This document shows positions 16,666-25,721 of a DNA stretch of 64,000 bases, piece after piece (the stretch's first letter is position 1; each line of letters starts with the position of its first letter). The notes under the pieces were generated by a model that saw nothing but the letters and a program-made list of their open reading frames with translations, ran no database searches and had not been told where the DNA came from. Source of the DNA: Algoriphagus sanaruensis (GTDB lineage: Bacteria; Bacteroidota; Bacteroidia; Cytophagales; Cyclobacteriaceae); assembly GCF_001593605.1 (NCBI RefSeq), contig NZ_CP012836.1, forward strand, positions 620,001-684,000, given 5' to 3'. The position numbers were made by a program, and so were the translations under genes.

Positions 16666-18891
16666 TCAACTCGTTTGTCGAATTGATATCCGTAAATCGG
16701 TTTTCGTAATCGGTAATTGACGGATTCGGATTCCTACTGCAGCAAATATGGCATTGGTCACAGCCGGAGCAATGAGCGGGGTGCTAGGTTCTCCAGCCCC
16801 ACCTGGAGGATTACCTGAATTGATAATATAGGTTTCAATTTTTGGGGCTTCATGCATTCGCGTTACCGGGTAATTGTGAAAATTTCCTTGAGCCACTGCT
16901 CCATTTTCGATGGTGATTTCACCGGTCATAGCTGCTGCTAAACCGTAAATTATTCCACTTTCCATTTGAGCTTTGAAGCCATCAGGATTAATAGCAAACC
17001 CTGGGTCTGCCACGCAAATTACCCGGTGAACTTTCACTTTTCCTTCTAAGGTGACTTCTACTTCTGCAACTTCTGCGACTACGGAGCCGAAGGATTCACC
17101 GATTGCTATCCCTCTACCCCAATTGGCCGGAAGTGCTGATCCCCAATTTGATTTTTCCTGAGCTAAGTCTAAAACAGCCAGAAGTCTAGATTTATCCTTG
17201 ATCAGATTTTTTCGGTAAAGAAGTGGATCTTGTTTTGCCGAATGAGCCATTTCATCAATAAATGACTCAGTCACAAATCCATGGGTAGAATGGTCTACAC
17301 TTCGCCAATTCCCCCAAGGTACATGGGATTTTGGACTGGAATATTGAATCAATTGATTGGGTACTGCATAAGGAATATCGGCAGCTTCTGGTGGGTGATG
17401 TTTAAAAATAAATTGGTGGGAATAGGCAACGGGAAGTCCAGATTCGTCCAATCCCGCTTTTAATCTACTGATGGTGGCTTCACGATATACATCATGTTGG
17501 AGATCTTCTTCTCTGGACCAAATCAATTTTACGGGGAAATCAACCTCTTTGGCAATCAAAACGGCTTGTTTGATCACATCTGTTTCAGATCGTCGTCCGA
17601 ATCCTCCACCCAAAAGCTGATTGTGAATGATCACTTGGTCCAAATCCAAATCCAGGATTTCTGCTACAGTGGCTTTGGCGCCGAGCGGATTTTGACTCCC
17701 ACACCAGATTTCACATTTTCCTTCTTGTACCCAGGCAGTACAATTCATAGGTTCCATGGTCGCATGGGCCAGAAAGGGAAGTTGATATTCAGCTTCCAAT
17801 AAGACTTTAGCCTCTTGAAGTGAGAGTTCAGTATCACCTCGTTTATGATGAAGTTCTAAATTTCCATTAGCCAAATCTTCCTCCATGGCTTTTCGATAGT
17901 TGGCCAGGATTTCTTCTTGATTCAGTTTATCCTCAGCTGTCGATTCAAAAGAGATTGGAAGTGTATCAAGTGCGATTTTCGTTTGCCAATACCCATCCGC
18001 TATCACAGCTACCGCATCGCCGAGGTTGATTATTTTGTGAATCCCAGCTGAGTTTGAAGGGATAGTGGTATCCACAGATTTTACCTTACTTCCAAAAACC
18101 GGAGCGGTTTTAAGTGTGGCATATTTCATTCCCGGAACCTGTACATCTATCCCAAATTTTGCCTCACCTGTCACCTTTGCAGGGATATCTATTCTAGGCT
18201 GGGAAGTCCCCATCAGCTTAAATTCTTCCTGCGTTTTTAGCTTGGGATTCGAAGGTGTGCTAACCTTGGCTGCCTGAGGGGCAAGGTCCCCAAAGCTGGC
18301 AGTCCGGTTGGACTTCGGATGGGAAATAGTACTCTTTTCGGCTATTAATTCTTCAACTGGCACATTCCAGGAATTTGCAGCCGCTTGAAGAAGCATTTCT
18401 TTGGCTGAAGCTCCTGCGATTCGCATGGCATCCTGACCGGTAAATCTGACTGATGCACTTCCGCCTGTAATTTGAAAATTAAGTGACTTTACAGCCGTCA
18501 GAAATACACCATCTATAGTCTCTTCCAAGAATTTGGGAAAATGAGCATTTCCTGCAATAAAGCCTTTGGCCACAGAATAGTTTGCATATTCTTTTTCTGC
18601 AGGAGCTTCTTGGATTTTTACTTTCTCCCAATCTGCCTCCATTTCATCTGCAAGCATCATAGCCAATGCGGTATGAATCCCTTGGCCCATTTCAGCATGA
18701 GGAATAATTGCCGTGATGGTATTGTCAGGAGCGATTTTAAGCCAAATATTCATCACTGTTTCTTCAGCGGAAGCAATTAAACCTGCAACTTTTGAAGCGC
18801 GATTTCCCGGGCGAATCGCTATTCCCAAGACCAATGTTCCACTTGCCAATACTCCCGTACCAATGAAGGCCCTTCTAGTCCATTTTTTCAT
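16666..18891 (-). CDS. Exported molybdenum hydroxylase large subunit (IorB-like)
   Basis: A 741-aa protein of the xanthine dehydrogenase family, resembling the beta subunit of isoquinoline 1-oxidoreductase and membrane aldehyde dehydrogenases. The N-terminus KKWTRRAFIGTGVLASG is a twin-arginine signal or anchor. Molybdopterin-binding signatures include IIPHAEMGQGIHTALAMML and LLGGGFGRRSETD, and the catalytic Glu701 lies in GGAGEPSTP. It forms a complex with the [2Fe-2S] subunit encoded 12 bp upstream. No FAD-subunit gene is nearby, which fits the IorAB type that passes electrons to cytochromes or the respiratory chain. The substrate, an aldehyde or N-heterocycle, is not predictable. Confidence 0.9.
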   Translation of the reverse strand: MKKWTRRAFIGTGVLASGTLVLGIAIRPGNRASKVAGLIASAEETVMNIWLKIAPDNTITAIIPHAEMGQGIHTALAMMLADEMEADWEKVKIQEAPAEKEYANYSVAKGFIAGNAHFPKFLEETIDGVFLTAVKSLNFQITGGSASVRFTGQDAMRIAGASAKEMLLQAAANSWNVPVEELIAEKSTISHPKSNRTASFGDLAPQAAKVSTPSNPKLKTQEEFKLMGTSQPRIDIPAKVTGEAKFGIDVQVPGMKYATLKTAPVFGSKVKSVDTTIPSNSAGIHKIINLGDAVAVIADGYWQTKIALDTLPISFESTAEDKLNQEEILANYRKAMEEDLANGNLELHHKRGDTELSLQEAKVLLEAEYQLPFLAHATMEPMNCTAWVQEGKCEIWCGSQNPLGAKATVAEILDLDLDQVIIHNQLLGGGFGRRSETDVIKQAVLIAKEVDFPVKLIWSREEDLQHDVYREATISRLKAGLDESGLPVAYSHQFIFKHHPPEAADIPYAVPNQLIQYSSPKSHVPWGNWRSVDHSTHGFVTESFIDEMAHSAKQDPLLYRKNLIKDKSRLLAVLDLAQEKSNWGSALPANWGRGIAIGESFGSVVAEVAEVEVTLEGKVKVHRVICVADPGFAINPDGFKAQMESGIIYGLAAAMTGEITIENGAVAQGNFHNYPVTRMHEAPKIETYIINSGNPPGGAGEPSTPLIAPAVTNAIFAAVGIRIRQLPITKTDLRISIRQTS

Positions 18892-18903
18892 TTGATCTGT
18901 GGA

Positions 18904-19377
18904 TTAAAGTGTTGAAGATTGAATGGCTTCCGATGCACGTTTGATGGCAGATCTAATTCTTCCGTACATGCCACATCTGCAGATATTTCCTGACATAGCT
19001 TCATCGATTTGTTCATCAGTGGGAATTGGATGCTCATTTAAAAGTGCCACAGCTGACATGATTTGGCCAGATTGACAATACCCGCATTGAGGTGTTTGCT
19101 CTTCAATCCAAGCTTGTTGGACAATATGAAGTGTTTTATTTTCTGAGGCGATTCCCTCTATAGTTGTTACGTTTTTACCTTCGGCGGTTGAGGCTGGAGT
19201 TATGCAAGAACGAATGGGCTGACCGTCCAAATGAACCGTACATGCTCCACATTGTGCGATGCCGCATCCAAATTTTGTTCCTGTCAATCCGCATTGTTCC
19301 CGGATTACCCAAAGTAAAGGCACGCCGTTCTCAGTTTGAACGTCGAATTCATTTCCGTTTATAGTCAGTTTGGTCAT
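18904..19377 (-). CDS. [2Fe-2S] subunit of molybdenum hydroxylase (IorA-like)
   Basis: A 157-aa two-cluster ferredoxin-like subunit. The plant-type cluster ligands are C38, C43, C46 and C58 ([15 protein letters not shown]); the second cluster uses C98, C101, C133 and C135 (QCGYCQSGQ and [10 protein letters not shown]). All eight cysteines are intact. It lacks its own signal peptide, so it probably crosses the membrane by riding with the Tat-signal-bearing large subunit, which follows 12 bp downstream. It transfers electrons from the molybdenum centre to an acceptor outside this pair. Confidence 0.92.
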   Translation of the reverse strand: MTKLTINGNEFDVQTENGVPLLWVIREQCGLTGTKFGCGIAQCGACTVHLDGQPIRSCITPASTAEGKNVTTIEGIASENKTLHIVQQAWIEEQTPQCGYCQSGQIMSAVALLNEHPIPTDEQIDEAMSGNICRCGMYGRIRSAIKRASEAIQSSTL

Positions 19378-19450
19378 TTTTAAGGAAAGAATGTTCTATA
19401 AGGTCACTTTCAAAAGCTTAACTCTCCATCGCTAAGCCCTGTTTATAATT

Positions 19451-20515
19451 TTAATGCTTGTGCTCTAATCGGTGTTTTTTAAGGATATCGTCTCCAAAAT
19501 CATTTCCTTTTTCTCTCCAAATACTATGGATGTGGTTGGCGTTATCCAGGAATCCAACATTGTCATATTCGATCAAAAAATCAGGACTATGAATGATGTA
19601 ATAATGCGCCTTCATCGGTTCATAACTCCCGATCCATGCGAAATAAATTGATTCCATTCCGCTCTTGTGAAGCTTGCTTAAGTATTCTTCTGCTTTTTGA
19701 TGATCCAAATTTCCAATGTATTCTTCGATTAGATAGTGGAGGATTTTTTGCTGGCCATCATTGAGTTCAGAGCCTTTGATTCCTCGGAATTCTTCTAGCC
19801 ATTGAGGTCGATCAGGGCTAGTTATAATGTCTCCGGGCACTTTTTCGCTTAAGGTAGCTTTGGCCTTTTGAGTCTCATCCAAAGCATTGATCAGCCAAAA
19901 CCCATAATCTTCTTCCTTGCTTAGGGGACGTAGGCCTGCATATTGTGTAGCCTCAACTAAGGCCGGATCGGAACCCATAAATAGTGGAGTCATAGAAATT
20001 AGGTCTCCAGCTGCTGTGATGTTAAGCGAAAGGTGATGTCCTTCAAACTTTAGTCCCCAAACGTCCTCGTCGGGATGTCCAGCAATCGCCAAGTAATAAT
20101 TTCCATAATCCCAATTCAGCTTTCGAATAAACTCCATACTCCGCTCATTCACTTTTCCTTGCTGAAATTGGATCTCAAAAAGTTCATGCAAGATGTCGTC
20201 TACTTGCATGATAGCAAAGGTCTTTAAATATCCTTGGGAGCTTAAAATGGAGCTCAACACTTTATGAAACGCAATTTTGCTATTCTCGGAAAGGTCACCG
20301 TACCGTAATCCAGCTCGAGGAGCAAGTCCCAAGGGTAGATTGGTCCAATTGGTCCTTGCACTATCTTCCATGCTGATCAAGACCTGCTTTGCTTGGTCTT
20401 CTGAAAGCGTGGTCAAGAATTTGGAGACTTTGGTTTTCACTAAAGCAGCATCTTGAGCGTAGCATGACATAGCGATACTAAAACTGAAAAACAAAATCAA
20501 AATGAGATTTTTCAT
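19451..20515 (-). CDS. DUF3500-family secreted protein
   Basis: A 354-aa protein with a signal peptide (residues 1-21, ending near SCYAQ). The body matches the DUF3500 pattern: GLRYGDLSENSKIAFHKVLS, DEDVWGLKFEGHHLSLN and PLFMGSDPALV. DUF3500 proteins are exported and have no assigned biochemical function that I can state with confidence. It lies 73 bp upstream of the molybdenum hydroxylase pair on the same strand and could be co-transcribed, but nothing in the sequence links them functionally. Confidence 0.82.
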   Translation of the reverse strand: MKNLILILFFSFSIAMSCYAQDAALVKTKVSKFLTTLSEDQAKQVLISMEDSARTNWTNLPLGLAPRAGLRYGDLSENSKIAFHKVLSSILSSQGYLKTFAIMQVDDILHELFEIQFQQGKVNERSMEFIRKLNWDYGNYYLAIAGHPDEDVWGLKFEGHHLSLNITAAGDLISMTPLFMGSDPALVEATQYAGLRPLSKEEDYGFWLINALDETQKAKATLSEKVPGDIITSPDRPQWLEEFRGIKGSELNDGQQKILHYLIEEYIGNLDHQKAEEYLSKLHKSGMESIYFAWIGSYEPMKAHYYIIHSPDFLIEYDNVGFLDNANHIHSIWREKGNDFGDDILKKHRLEHKH

Positions 20516-20656
20516 ATCCTTTGAAGTTTAGGAAAAGGTACATAATTCAGTCGGTAAATGGATTACCATGGGCTCTCACCAATTTGACAAGCTTGTTAAT
20601 TCTGGTTTTTTCTTGAGAAGACTTTTAGGCTTTTTTCTTGAGATAATGTCCAAGAA

Positions 20657-21535
20657 TTAATTTTTGGTTAGCTCACAGATTTCTTCAGCACTTTCTGTTT
20701 CGATGGTATAATGGACAAATGGATACTCCAAGAGCACTTTTCGGATCTTGGTTTTTACTTCTAGAATTTTTGAAGGAGAAATTTCAGCTGTCAATTTCAC
20801 GTGAGTCGTAAAGACATGATGCTCTCCGTCTAAGGACCAAATGTGAGTTTGATGAACTGATTCAACTCCTTCAAGCTCTAAGATTTTTCCCTCAATTTCA
20901 GATTTGCTGACATCCTTGGGTTGGCCCTGAAGAAACAGAAAAACCGTTTCTTGGAGCCTTTTAAACACATTCCAAAGAATAAAGCAGGTAATAGCCAAGG
21001 AAAGAATCGGATCGATGTACGGCGATTTTACAATCAATAGGATTACCGCTCCAACCAAAATTGCAGCCCAACCCAGCACATCTTCGACAAGATGCCAGGA
21101 AATCACCCGTTCATTCATGGTTTTGCCATGGCTCACCTTCCAGGCGGCGTATCCGTTGATCGCTAATCCGAAAATGGCAAGCAAAATCATTCCTTGTGCG
21201 TTGGAAGGTTCGGGTTGCACCAGACGAATGATGGCCTCTTTAATCACCCAGATTGAGCCTAAGATCAAAACCAAGGAATTGATCAAGGCTCCTAAAAGTG
21301 AAAAGCGCCGGTAACCAAATGAATATTTTGAATCAGGAGACTTTTTGGCCAGCTTTTCCAAATACAAAGAACTACCTAGCGATAAGCAATCTCCCAAATC
21401 ATGGATGGCATCAGACAGGATGGCCACGCTGTTCACCCAAAGACCACCTACCAGTTCCACAATAGTAAATGCCAAATTCAGGAAAAAGGCAGTTCGGAGG
21501 TTTTTCTCAGAAGGATGATGGTGGTGGTGCCCCAT
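20657..21535 (-). CDS. Cation diffusion facilitator (CzcD/ZitB type) metal transporter
   Basis: A 292-aa inner-membrane transporter. The start is the ATG at 21535, giving MGHHHHHPSEK, a His-rich cytoplasmic N-terminus usual in Zn/Co/Cd exporters. It has six hydrophobic helices, with metal-site residues in ILSDAIHDLGDCLSLG (helix 2) and SWHLVEDVLGW (helix 5). The C-terminal cytoplasmic domain contains VHQTHIWSLDGEHHVFTTHV. It works as a proton-driven efflux antiporter. An upstream-extended frame to 21628 would run into the amidase gene and is rejected. It starts 8 bp after the amidase stop, so the two are probably co-transcribed. Confidence 0.92.
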   Translation of the reverse strand: MGHHHHHPSEKNLRTAFFLNLAFTIVELVGGLWVNSVAILSDAIHDLGDCLSLGSSLYLEKLAKKSPDSKYSFGYRRFSLLGALINSLVLILGSIWVIKEAIIRLVQPEPSNAQGMILLAIFGLAINGYAAWKVSHGKTMNERVISWHLVEDVLGWAAILVGAVILLIVKSPYIDPILSLAITCFILWNVFKRLQETVFLFLQGQPKDVSKSEIEGKILELEGVESVHQTHIWSLDGEHHVFTTHVKLTAEISPSKILEVKTKIRKVLLEYPFVHYTIETESAEEICELTKN

Positions 21536-21543
21536 GGTTTTTA

Positions 21544-23064
21544 TTATTTTTTCAAGACTGGGGGTTTTCGATGCTTCGTGCCTTGCTCGTAGGCATATGA
21601 AATCCGAATTAGAGTCGGCTCTGACCACATTTTACCCAACAATTGAAGACCTGCCGGAAGACCTTTGCTAGTAAATCCCATGGGTACGGTAAAGGCTGGC
21701 TGACCAGTATGAGGAGCGATGACTTGACTATTGTCTCCTCGATATTCTTCTTGAAATCGCTCGATCAGCGCAGGAGGATGATTCCAGCTTGGATAAATCA
21801 AGGCATCAAGTTGAAGTGAATCCATGACTTTTTCGATTGCCTCCCGAAAAGCAATTCGTTTGAGGTCTGTAAACGGATCTCCACAATCGGCTTCCATGTT
21901 TTCTGGAAGCGTAGAATCAGTGAATCGCTCTAGCCCAGTTCGGGCATAGTCCGATTTGCTTCCTACCCGAATCACATCTTCTAAGGTTTGCATAGTGTCT
22001 CGCTTCACGTAAGTTGAAAGAAACTCTTCAAGGTCTTTTCGGAATACGGGACACCATTGATTTCTTCGTAAGGAATCAAAGTTTTCCACCTCAACGGAAT
22101 CAATTAAAACAGCGCCTAAAGATTTCAAATCTGTGACAGCTTGTTCGAAAAGACTTGAAATTTCCGAATCAGGATTTGCTTCACTTAAGGTTCGAAATAT
22201 CCCAATCCTGGCACCATTTAGCCCGTCTTTTTGGAGAAATTGCAAGTAGTTGTTTGGGATTTTTCCTTGACTTCGGGTTGTAATAGGATCCTTTGAATCG
22301 GTTCCTGCGATAACTTCAAGAACTCGGACTGCGTCCTCGACTGTGCGGCACATGGGCCCGACTACATCATTTCGAAGGTATAAGGGAACGATCCCTTCTC
22401 TACTTACCAAGCCAAGCGTGGTCCGAAATCCTACTAAAGCATTGTGAGAGGATGGCCCCCGGATAGAATTACCCGTATCCGTCCCTAGACCAATTGTTCC
22501 AAAATTAGCCGCAAGGGCTGCTCCCGTTCCCCCACTTGATCCTGCAGGAACGTGGTCCAAATGGTAAGGATTACGAGTAATTCCAACGGTGGAGCTTTCC
22601 GAATGCATGGGACTGAAAGCCCATTCAGCCATGTTGGATTTGGCCAAAATGATTGCCCCGGCGTCTTTTAGTTTTTGAATGATAAAGGCATCCGATTCGG
22701 GATAAAAATCTGCCAAAGCCAAAGAGCCTGCAGTAGTGAGTAGACCGATGGTATTGATGTTATCTTTTACGATCAAGGGAATGCCATGAAGGGGTCGAAG
22801 TTTGCCGGTATTAGAAAATTCCTCATCCAAAGCCTTGGCTTGAGCGCGGGCTTCCGGGTGAATAAAAGAAATGGAATTGGTCAGGGAATCCCAAGTTTCG
22901 ATTCTGGCCAAATAGGCCTCCGTTAGTTCCAAGGCTGTAAAATCACCCTTTTGAAACGCTTGATGAATTTCCGAAATGGTTAACTCTTCCAAAGCAATGG
23001 AAGAAGGCTCCTGCTTGCAGGCAGAAATTAGACAAAGTCCTATAATCCAGATCAAATACCGCAT
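21544..23064 (-). CDS. Amidase-signature family lipoprotein
   Basis: A 506-aa protein with lipobox LISAC (Cys16), so it is membrane anchored on the outside of the inner membrane or sent to the outer membrane. The amidase-signature triad is complete: K100 in LIVKDNI, S176 in PAGSSGG and nucleophile S200 in DTGNSIRGPS. The usual motif is DTGGSIR, so Asn199 is a variant. The family hydrolyses amides, carbamates or small peptides; the substrate cannot be told. It is more like secreted Bacteroidota amidases than GatA, which lacks a lipobox. A CDF transporter gene follows 8 bp downstream. Confidence 0.89.
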   Translation of the reverse strand: MRYLIWIIGLCLISACKQEPSSIALEELTISEIHQAFQKGDFTALELTEAYLARIETWDSLTNSISFIHPEARAQAKALDEEFSNTGKLRPLHGIPLIVKDNINTIGLLTTAGSLALADFYPESDAFIIQKLKDAGAIILAKSNMAEWAFSPMHSESSTVGITRNPYHLDHVPAGSSGGTGAALAANFGTIGLGTDTGNSIRGPSSHNALVGFRTTLGLVSREGIVPLYLRNDVVGPMCRTVEDAVRVLEVIAGTDSKDPITTRSQGKIPNNYLQFLQKDGLNGARIGIFRTLSEANPDSEISSLFEQAVTDLKSLGAVLIDSVEVENFDSLRRNQWCPVFRKDLEEFLSTYVKRDTMQTLEDVIRVGSKSDYARTGLERFTDSTLPENMEADCGDPFTDLKRIAFREAIEKVMDSLQLDALIYPSWNHPPALIERFQEEYRGDNSQVIAPHTGQPAFTVPMGFTSKGLPAGLQLLGKMWSEPTLIRISYAYEQGTKHRKPPVLKK

Positions 23065-23111
23065 AAGCTAAAGCTAAGAAGGATTTGCTCGGAAGAAAAG
23101 AATCCAATTGA

Positions 23112-23864
23112 TTAACGATCCAGCCAGTCCTTAAAGTCTGCGACTTTTTCCCTGCTGATCAAAATTGCCGAATCCGAACAATTGCTGAGATGAACCTTAA
23201 GCCGACTGTTGGAATAGGTGAAGACCTCCTCGATCGCATCGACATGACAGAGGTATTTGCGGTTGAGTCGAAAAAAGTTCGCTGGGTCGAGTTGAGATTC
23301 TATCTGTTCTAGGGTAGAATCCAGGACATATTTTTTTCCGGAATTCGTTTGCAGAAAAGTTATCCGCTCCTCACTGAAGAAAAAGGCAACTTCTTCCAAA
23401 GGCACACTTTGGATTTTATCTCCAAATCGAACTAGAAATCGACTTTTATAAACGTTGCTTTTGGGTTGAATAAGCGTTCTGAGCACTTCCAAATCCAATG
23501 TTGGCTGAACAGTCCTCGTATTAAATTTTTCCACAGCCCTTCCCAGTTCTTTTGGATCTATCGGTTTTAAAAGATAATCGATGGCATTAACCTTAAATGC
23601 CTTGATCGCATATTGGTCAAAGGCTGTCGTGAAAATGACGAGCGCTGTCAGAGGTACTTGTTCAAAAATTTCAAAACTGATTCCGTCGGCAAGTTGGATA
23701 TCACAAAATACAAGGTTGGGACTGGGGTTTTGAGAAAGCCATTCTACCGATCTGCTCACCGTATCGATTGGACCAATCAATTCAGCATTAGGAAAATATC
23801 CTTTGAGTAATTGGATTAGTCGGGTCGCTGCTGGCTTCTCGTCTTCAATAATCAAAATCTTCAT
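23112..23864 (-). CDS. LytTR-family response regulator
   Basis: A 250-aa protein. It has a receiver domain (1-120) with phospho-acceptor D55 in VFCDIQLADG and Lys in YLLKPID, then a LytTR DNA-binding domain (about 145-245) with FFFSEERITFLQTNSGKKY and FFRLNRKYLCHVDAI. It overlaps the stop of the upstream sensor kinase gene by 4 bp (ATGA), the classic arrangement of a LytS/LytR pair. Targets are unknown, but the TPR-like and TonB receptor genes upstream on the same strand are candidates. Confidence 0.92.
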   Translation of the reverse strand: MKILIIEDEKPAATRLIQLLKGYFPNAELIGPIDTVSRSVEWLSQNPSPNLVFCDIQLADGISFEIFEQVPLTALVIFTTAFDQYAIKAFKVNAIDYLLKPIDPKELGRAVEKFNTRTVQPTLDLEVLRTLIQPKSNVYKSRFLVRFGDKIQSVPLEEVAFFFSEERITFLQTNSGKKYVLDSTLEQIESQLDPANFFRLNRKYLCHVDAIEEVFTYSNSRLKVHLSNCSDSAILISREKVADFKDWLDR

Positions 23865-24931
23865 GGGTGGATTTTCAATAGTGGAAGTTTGACCAAAAAT
23901 TCATGTTCAGAAATACTGACCTCTGGCATTTTTTCGCTCAACAAGCGATATCTGGAGCGAATATTCTCGAGTCCAACCCCCGTTGAACTCTCATTTTTAC
24001 TTCGTTTTGGTTGAAAAGTATTGCTTACCCAAAGCTCCTCTCCGTTTTGCAAGATGGAGATAAATAAAGGGTCTTGCTGCGAAGCTATGTTGTGTTTGAT
24101 TGCGTTTTCGAGCAATAGTTGAAGCGAAAGTGGAGGTAGGAAACAACCCTTACAATTGGGGACATTGACTGAGAAATTCAGATTTTCGTCAAATCTAATT
24201 TTCTGGAGGTCGAGGTAATTTTGTGCAAATTCCAGTTCACGGTCTAGCTCTACCAGCTCCTCTTGCTGTACATCGAGTACATAGCGATAGATTTTACTTA
24301 GTTTTTGGATAAAGGCTGCAGAACGGTCTGCGTCCTCATAGACCAGATTAGAAAGTGCATTCAGAGAGTTAAATAGAAAATGCGGATTAAGCTGGTCTTT
24401 GAGTCCCTGATATTGGCTGGCTAATTTTTCAGATCGAAGTTGTTCCGCTTCAATGGCTGATTTTCTCCATTCCATCAGCCATGACCTTGTGGTAAAAATG
24501 GCCATAAATACCAAGGCGATTTGCATTGGGATCAAGGTAAATTCCAAAATACCATTCCATGGGATCGCATCAAACGTAAACTGACCATCCAACCAAGCAT
24601 AAATAAAAACGATCACAAAGCTCACGACAAAGGAATACACCATATAGGATCCCACGGTCGCGAGGAGCCGCTTTACCGGATAATGAATCCAAGAAAGTCT
24701 CGGATCCCAAAATTCCTCCACTCGACTTCCCCCGAAGCTCAAGGCCATTGATACAGCAAATGAAAAGAGAAATTCAGGGTAGAGATTGACGAAATTCGAC
24801 CAATTCAAAAAGCAAATCGGGCAAAAAACAATTTGTAAAAAGAAGGCAATCGTCAAATTGACGAGCAAAAAATTTCGAAGATTTTTCCATAGACCTTTTG
24901 GGTCGTGACGAACTGATGTGCTGGTGGTCAT
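23861..24931 (-). CDS. LytS-type membrane sensor histidine kinase
   Basis: A 356-aa protein with four transmembrane helices in residues 20-150, and a His_kinase (PF06580-like) core with H184 in LKDQLNPHFLFNSLNALS. The ATPase part contains LSLQLLLENAIKHN and GVGLENIRSRY. The start at the ATG 24931 (MTTSTSVRHD) is preferred over an in-frame upstream codon at 24970. Small extracellular loops suggest it senses a membrane or cytoplasmic cue. It overlaps the LytTR regulator gene by 4 bp. A strong hairpin separates it from the TPR-like gene upstream. Confidence 0.9.
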   Translation of the reverse strand: MTTSTSVRHDPKGLWKNLRNFLLVNLTIAFFLQIVFCPICFLNWSNFVNLYPEFLFSFAVSMALSFGGSRVEEFWDPRLSWIHYPVKRLLATVGSYMVYSFVVSFVIVFIYAWLDGQFTFDAIPWNGILEFTLIPMQIALVFMAIFTTRSWLMEWRKSAIEAEQLRSEKLASQYQGLKDQLNPHFLFNSLNALSNLVYEDADRSAAFIQKLSKIYRYVLDVQQEELVELDRELEFAQNYLDLQKIRFDENLNFSVNVPNCKGCFLPPLSLQLLLENAIKHNIASQQDPLFISILQNGEELWVSNTFQPKRSKNESSTGVGLENIRSRYRLLSEKMPEVSISEHEFLVKLPLLKIHP

Positions 24932-25005
24932 GTCGGAAGTTATGAAAAAGCGAGGATTTTTGAGGAGCAACCATGAAATCCAATGCCTCGGATTTTAATC
25001 AAGTC

Positions 25006-25039
25006 TAACCTCCAACAGATTAGCTTTTGTTGGAGGTTA
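25006..25039 (-). terminator. Strong hairpin after the TPR-like gene
   Basis: A perfect 12-bp stem TAACCTCCAACA / TGTTGGAGGTTA with a 10-nt loop, 27 bp after the stop of the minus-strand gene above it. The trailing T-run is poor on the minus strand, so termination may be incomplete and may let some transcription into the kinase gene. Confidence 0.6.
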
Positions 25040-25065
25040 GGTGGTTTAGTTTTTCAAAGCGGGCA

Positions 25066-25710
25066 TCAATTACACATACTTGCAACTTGCTCTGCCTCTC
25101 TTTTTCCCCAAGTTGGCAGCAAGTAATCCTCGTTTATCTTGGATTCTTCTTTTGAGAAAAGCTCCAATCCAACTCGTGCAAGACCACAGGCTTTTTCAGG
25201 TCCTTGTCCAAAAAACTGAGACATACCCAGTTCCATTTGTGCCATTAGAGTTGTAGCTCTAGGGTTCTCCTTATCTAATGCGATGGCCTTTCCGAAAAGC
25301 TGCATGGCTTGCCCGCTGAGTTCTTGTCCACGATTCATTGGGTCAACAGAAATCTTTCCCATCAAAATAAACCCTTGGAGGGCCGTGATTTCAGAATGAT
25401 TGGGTGCAAGCTGATTTGCTTTTTGGATGAGCTCCATGGCTTGATCAAAGTATTGGTCCTGGTCCACTTCAAATCGGAATGCCGCAATCGCCTGAAGGTA
25501 TGCTGCATAATAAAGAGGAAGCCATTCCGAAGATTTAGCCTCGGCAATTCTTAAAAAGGCATTGGTGATTTCCTGTGATTCAGCCGCTGTCTGAATAGTT
25601 TTCATAGCCTGAAGCTGTTTTTTCATGGCAGATTCGTAGGCAGGATCATTTGCAAAGGCAGACAGAACAAATGTGAAAATTAGAAGGAGGGTTGTGAAGT
25701 AGGTTTTCAT
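25066..25710 (-). CDS. Secreted TPR-like protein
   Basis: A 214-aa protein with a signal peptide (1-20, ending SAFAN) and two or three helical hairpins of TPR type: QYFDQAMELIQKANQLAPNH and QAMQLFGKAIALDKENPRAT. Such small periplasmic TPR proteins often accompany TonB receptors in Bacteroidota. Here it starts 11 bp after the stop of the TonB receptor gene and is almost surely co-transcribed with it. A scaffold role is likely; the binding partner is unknown. Confidence 0.8.
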   Translation of the reverse strand: MKTYFTTLLLIFTFVLSAFANDPAYESAMKKQLQAMKTIQTAAESQEITNAFLRIAEAKSSEWLPLYYAAYLQAIAAFRFEVDQDQYFDQAMELIQKANQLAPNHSEITALQGFILMGKISVDPMNRGQELSGQAMQLFGKAIALDKENPRATTLMAQMELGMSQFFGQGPEKACGLARVGLELFSKEESKINEDYLLPTWGKREAEQVASMCN

Positions 25711-25721
25711 AAAATAGAAGT

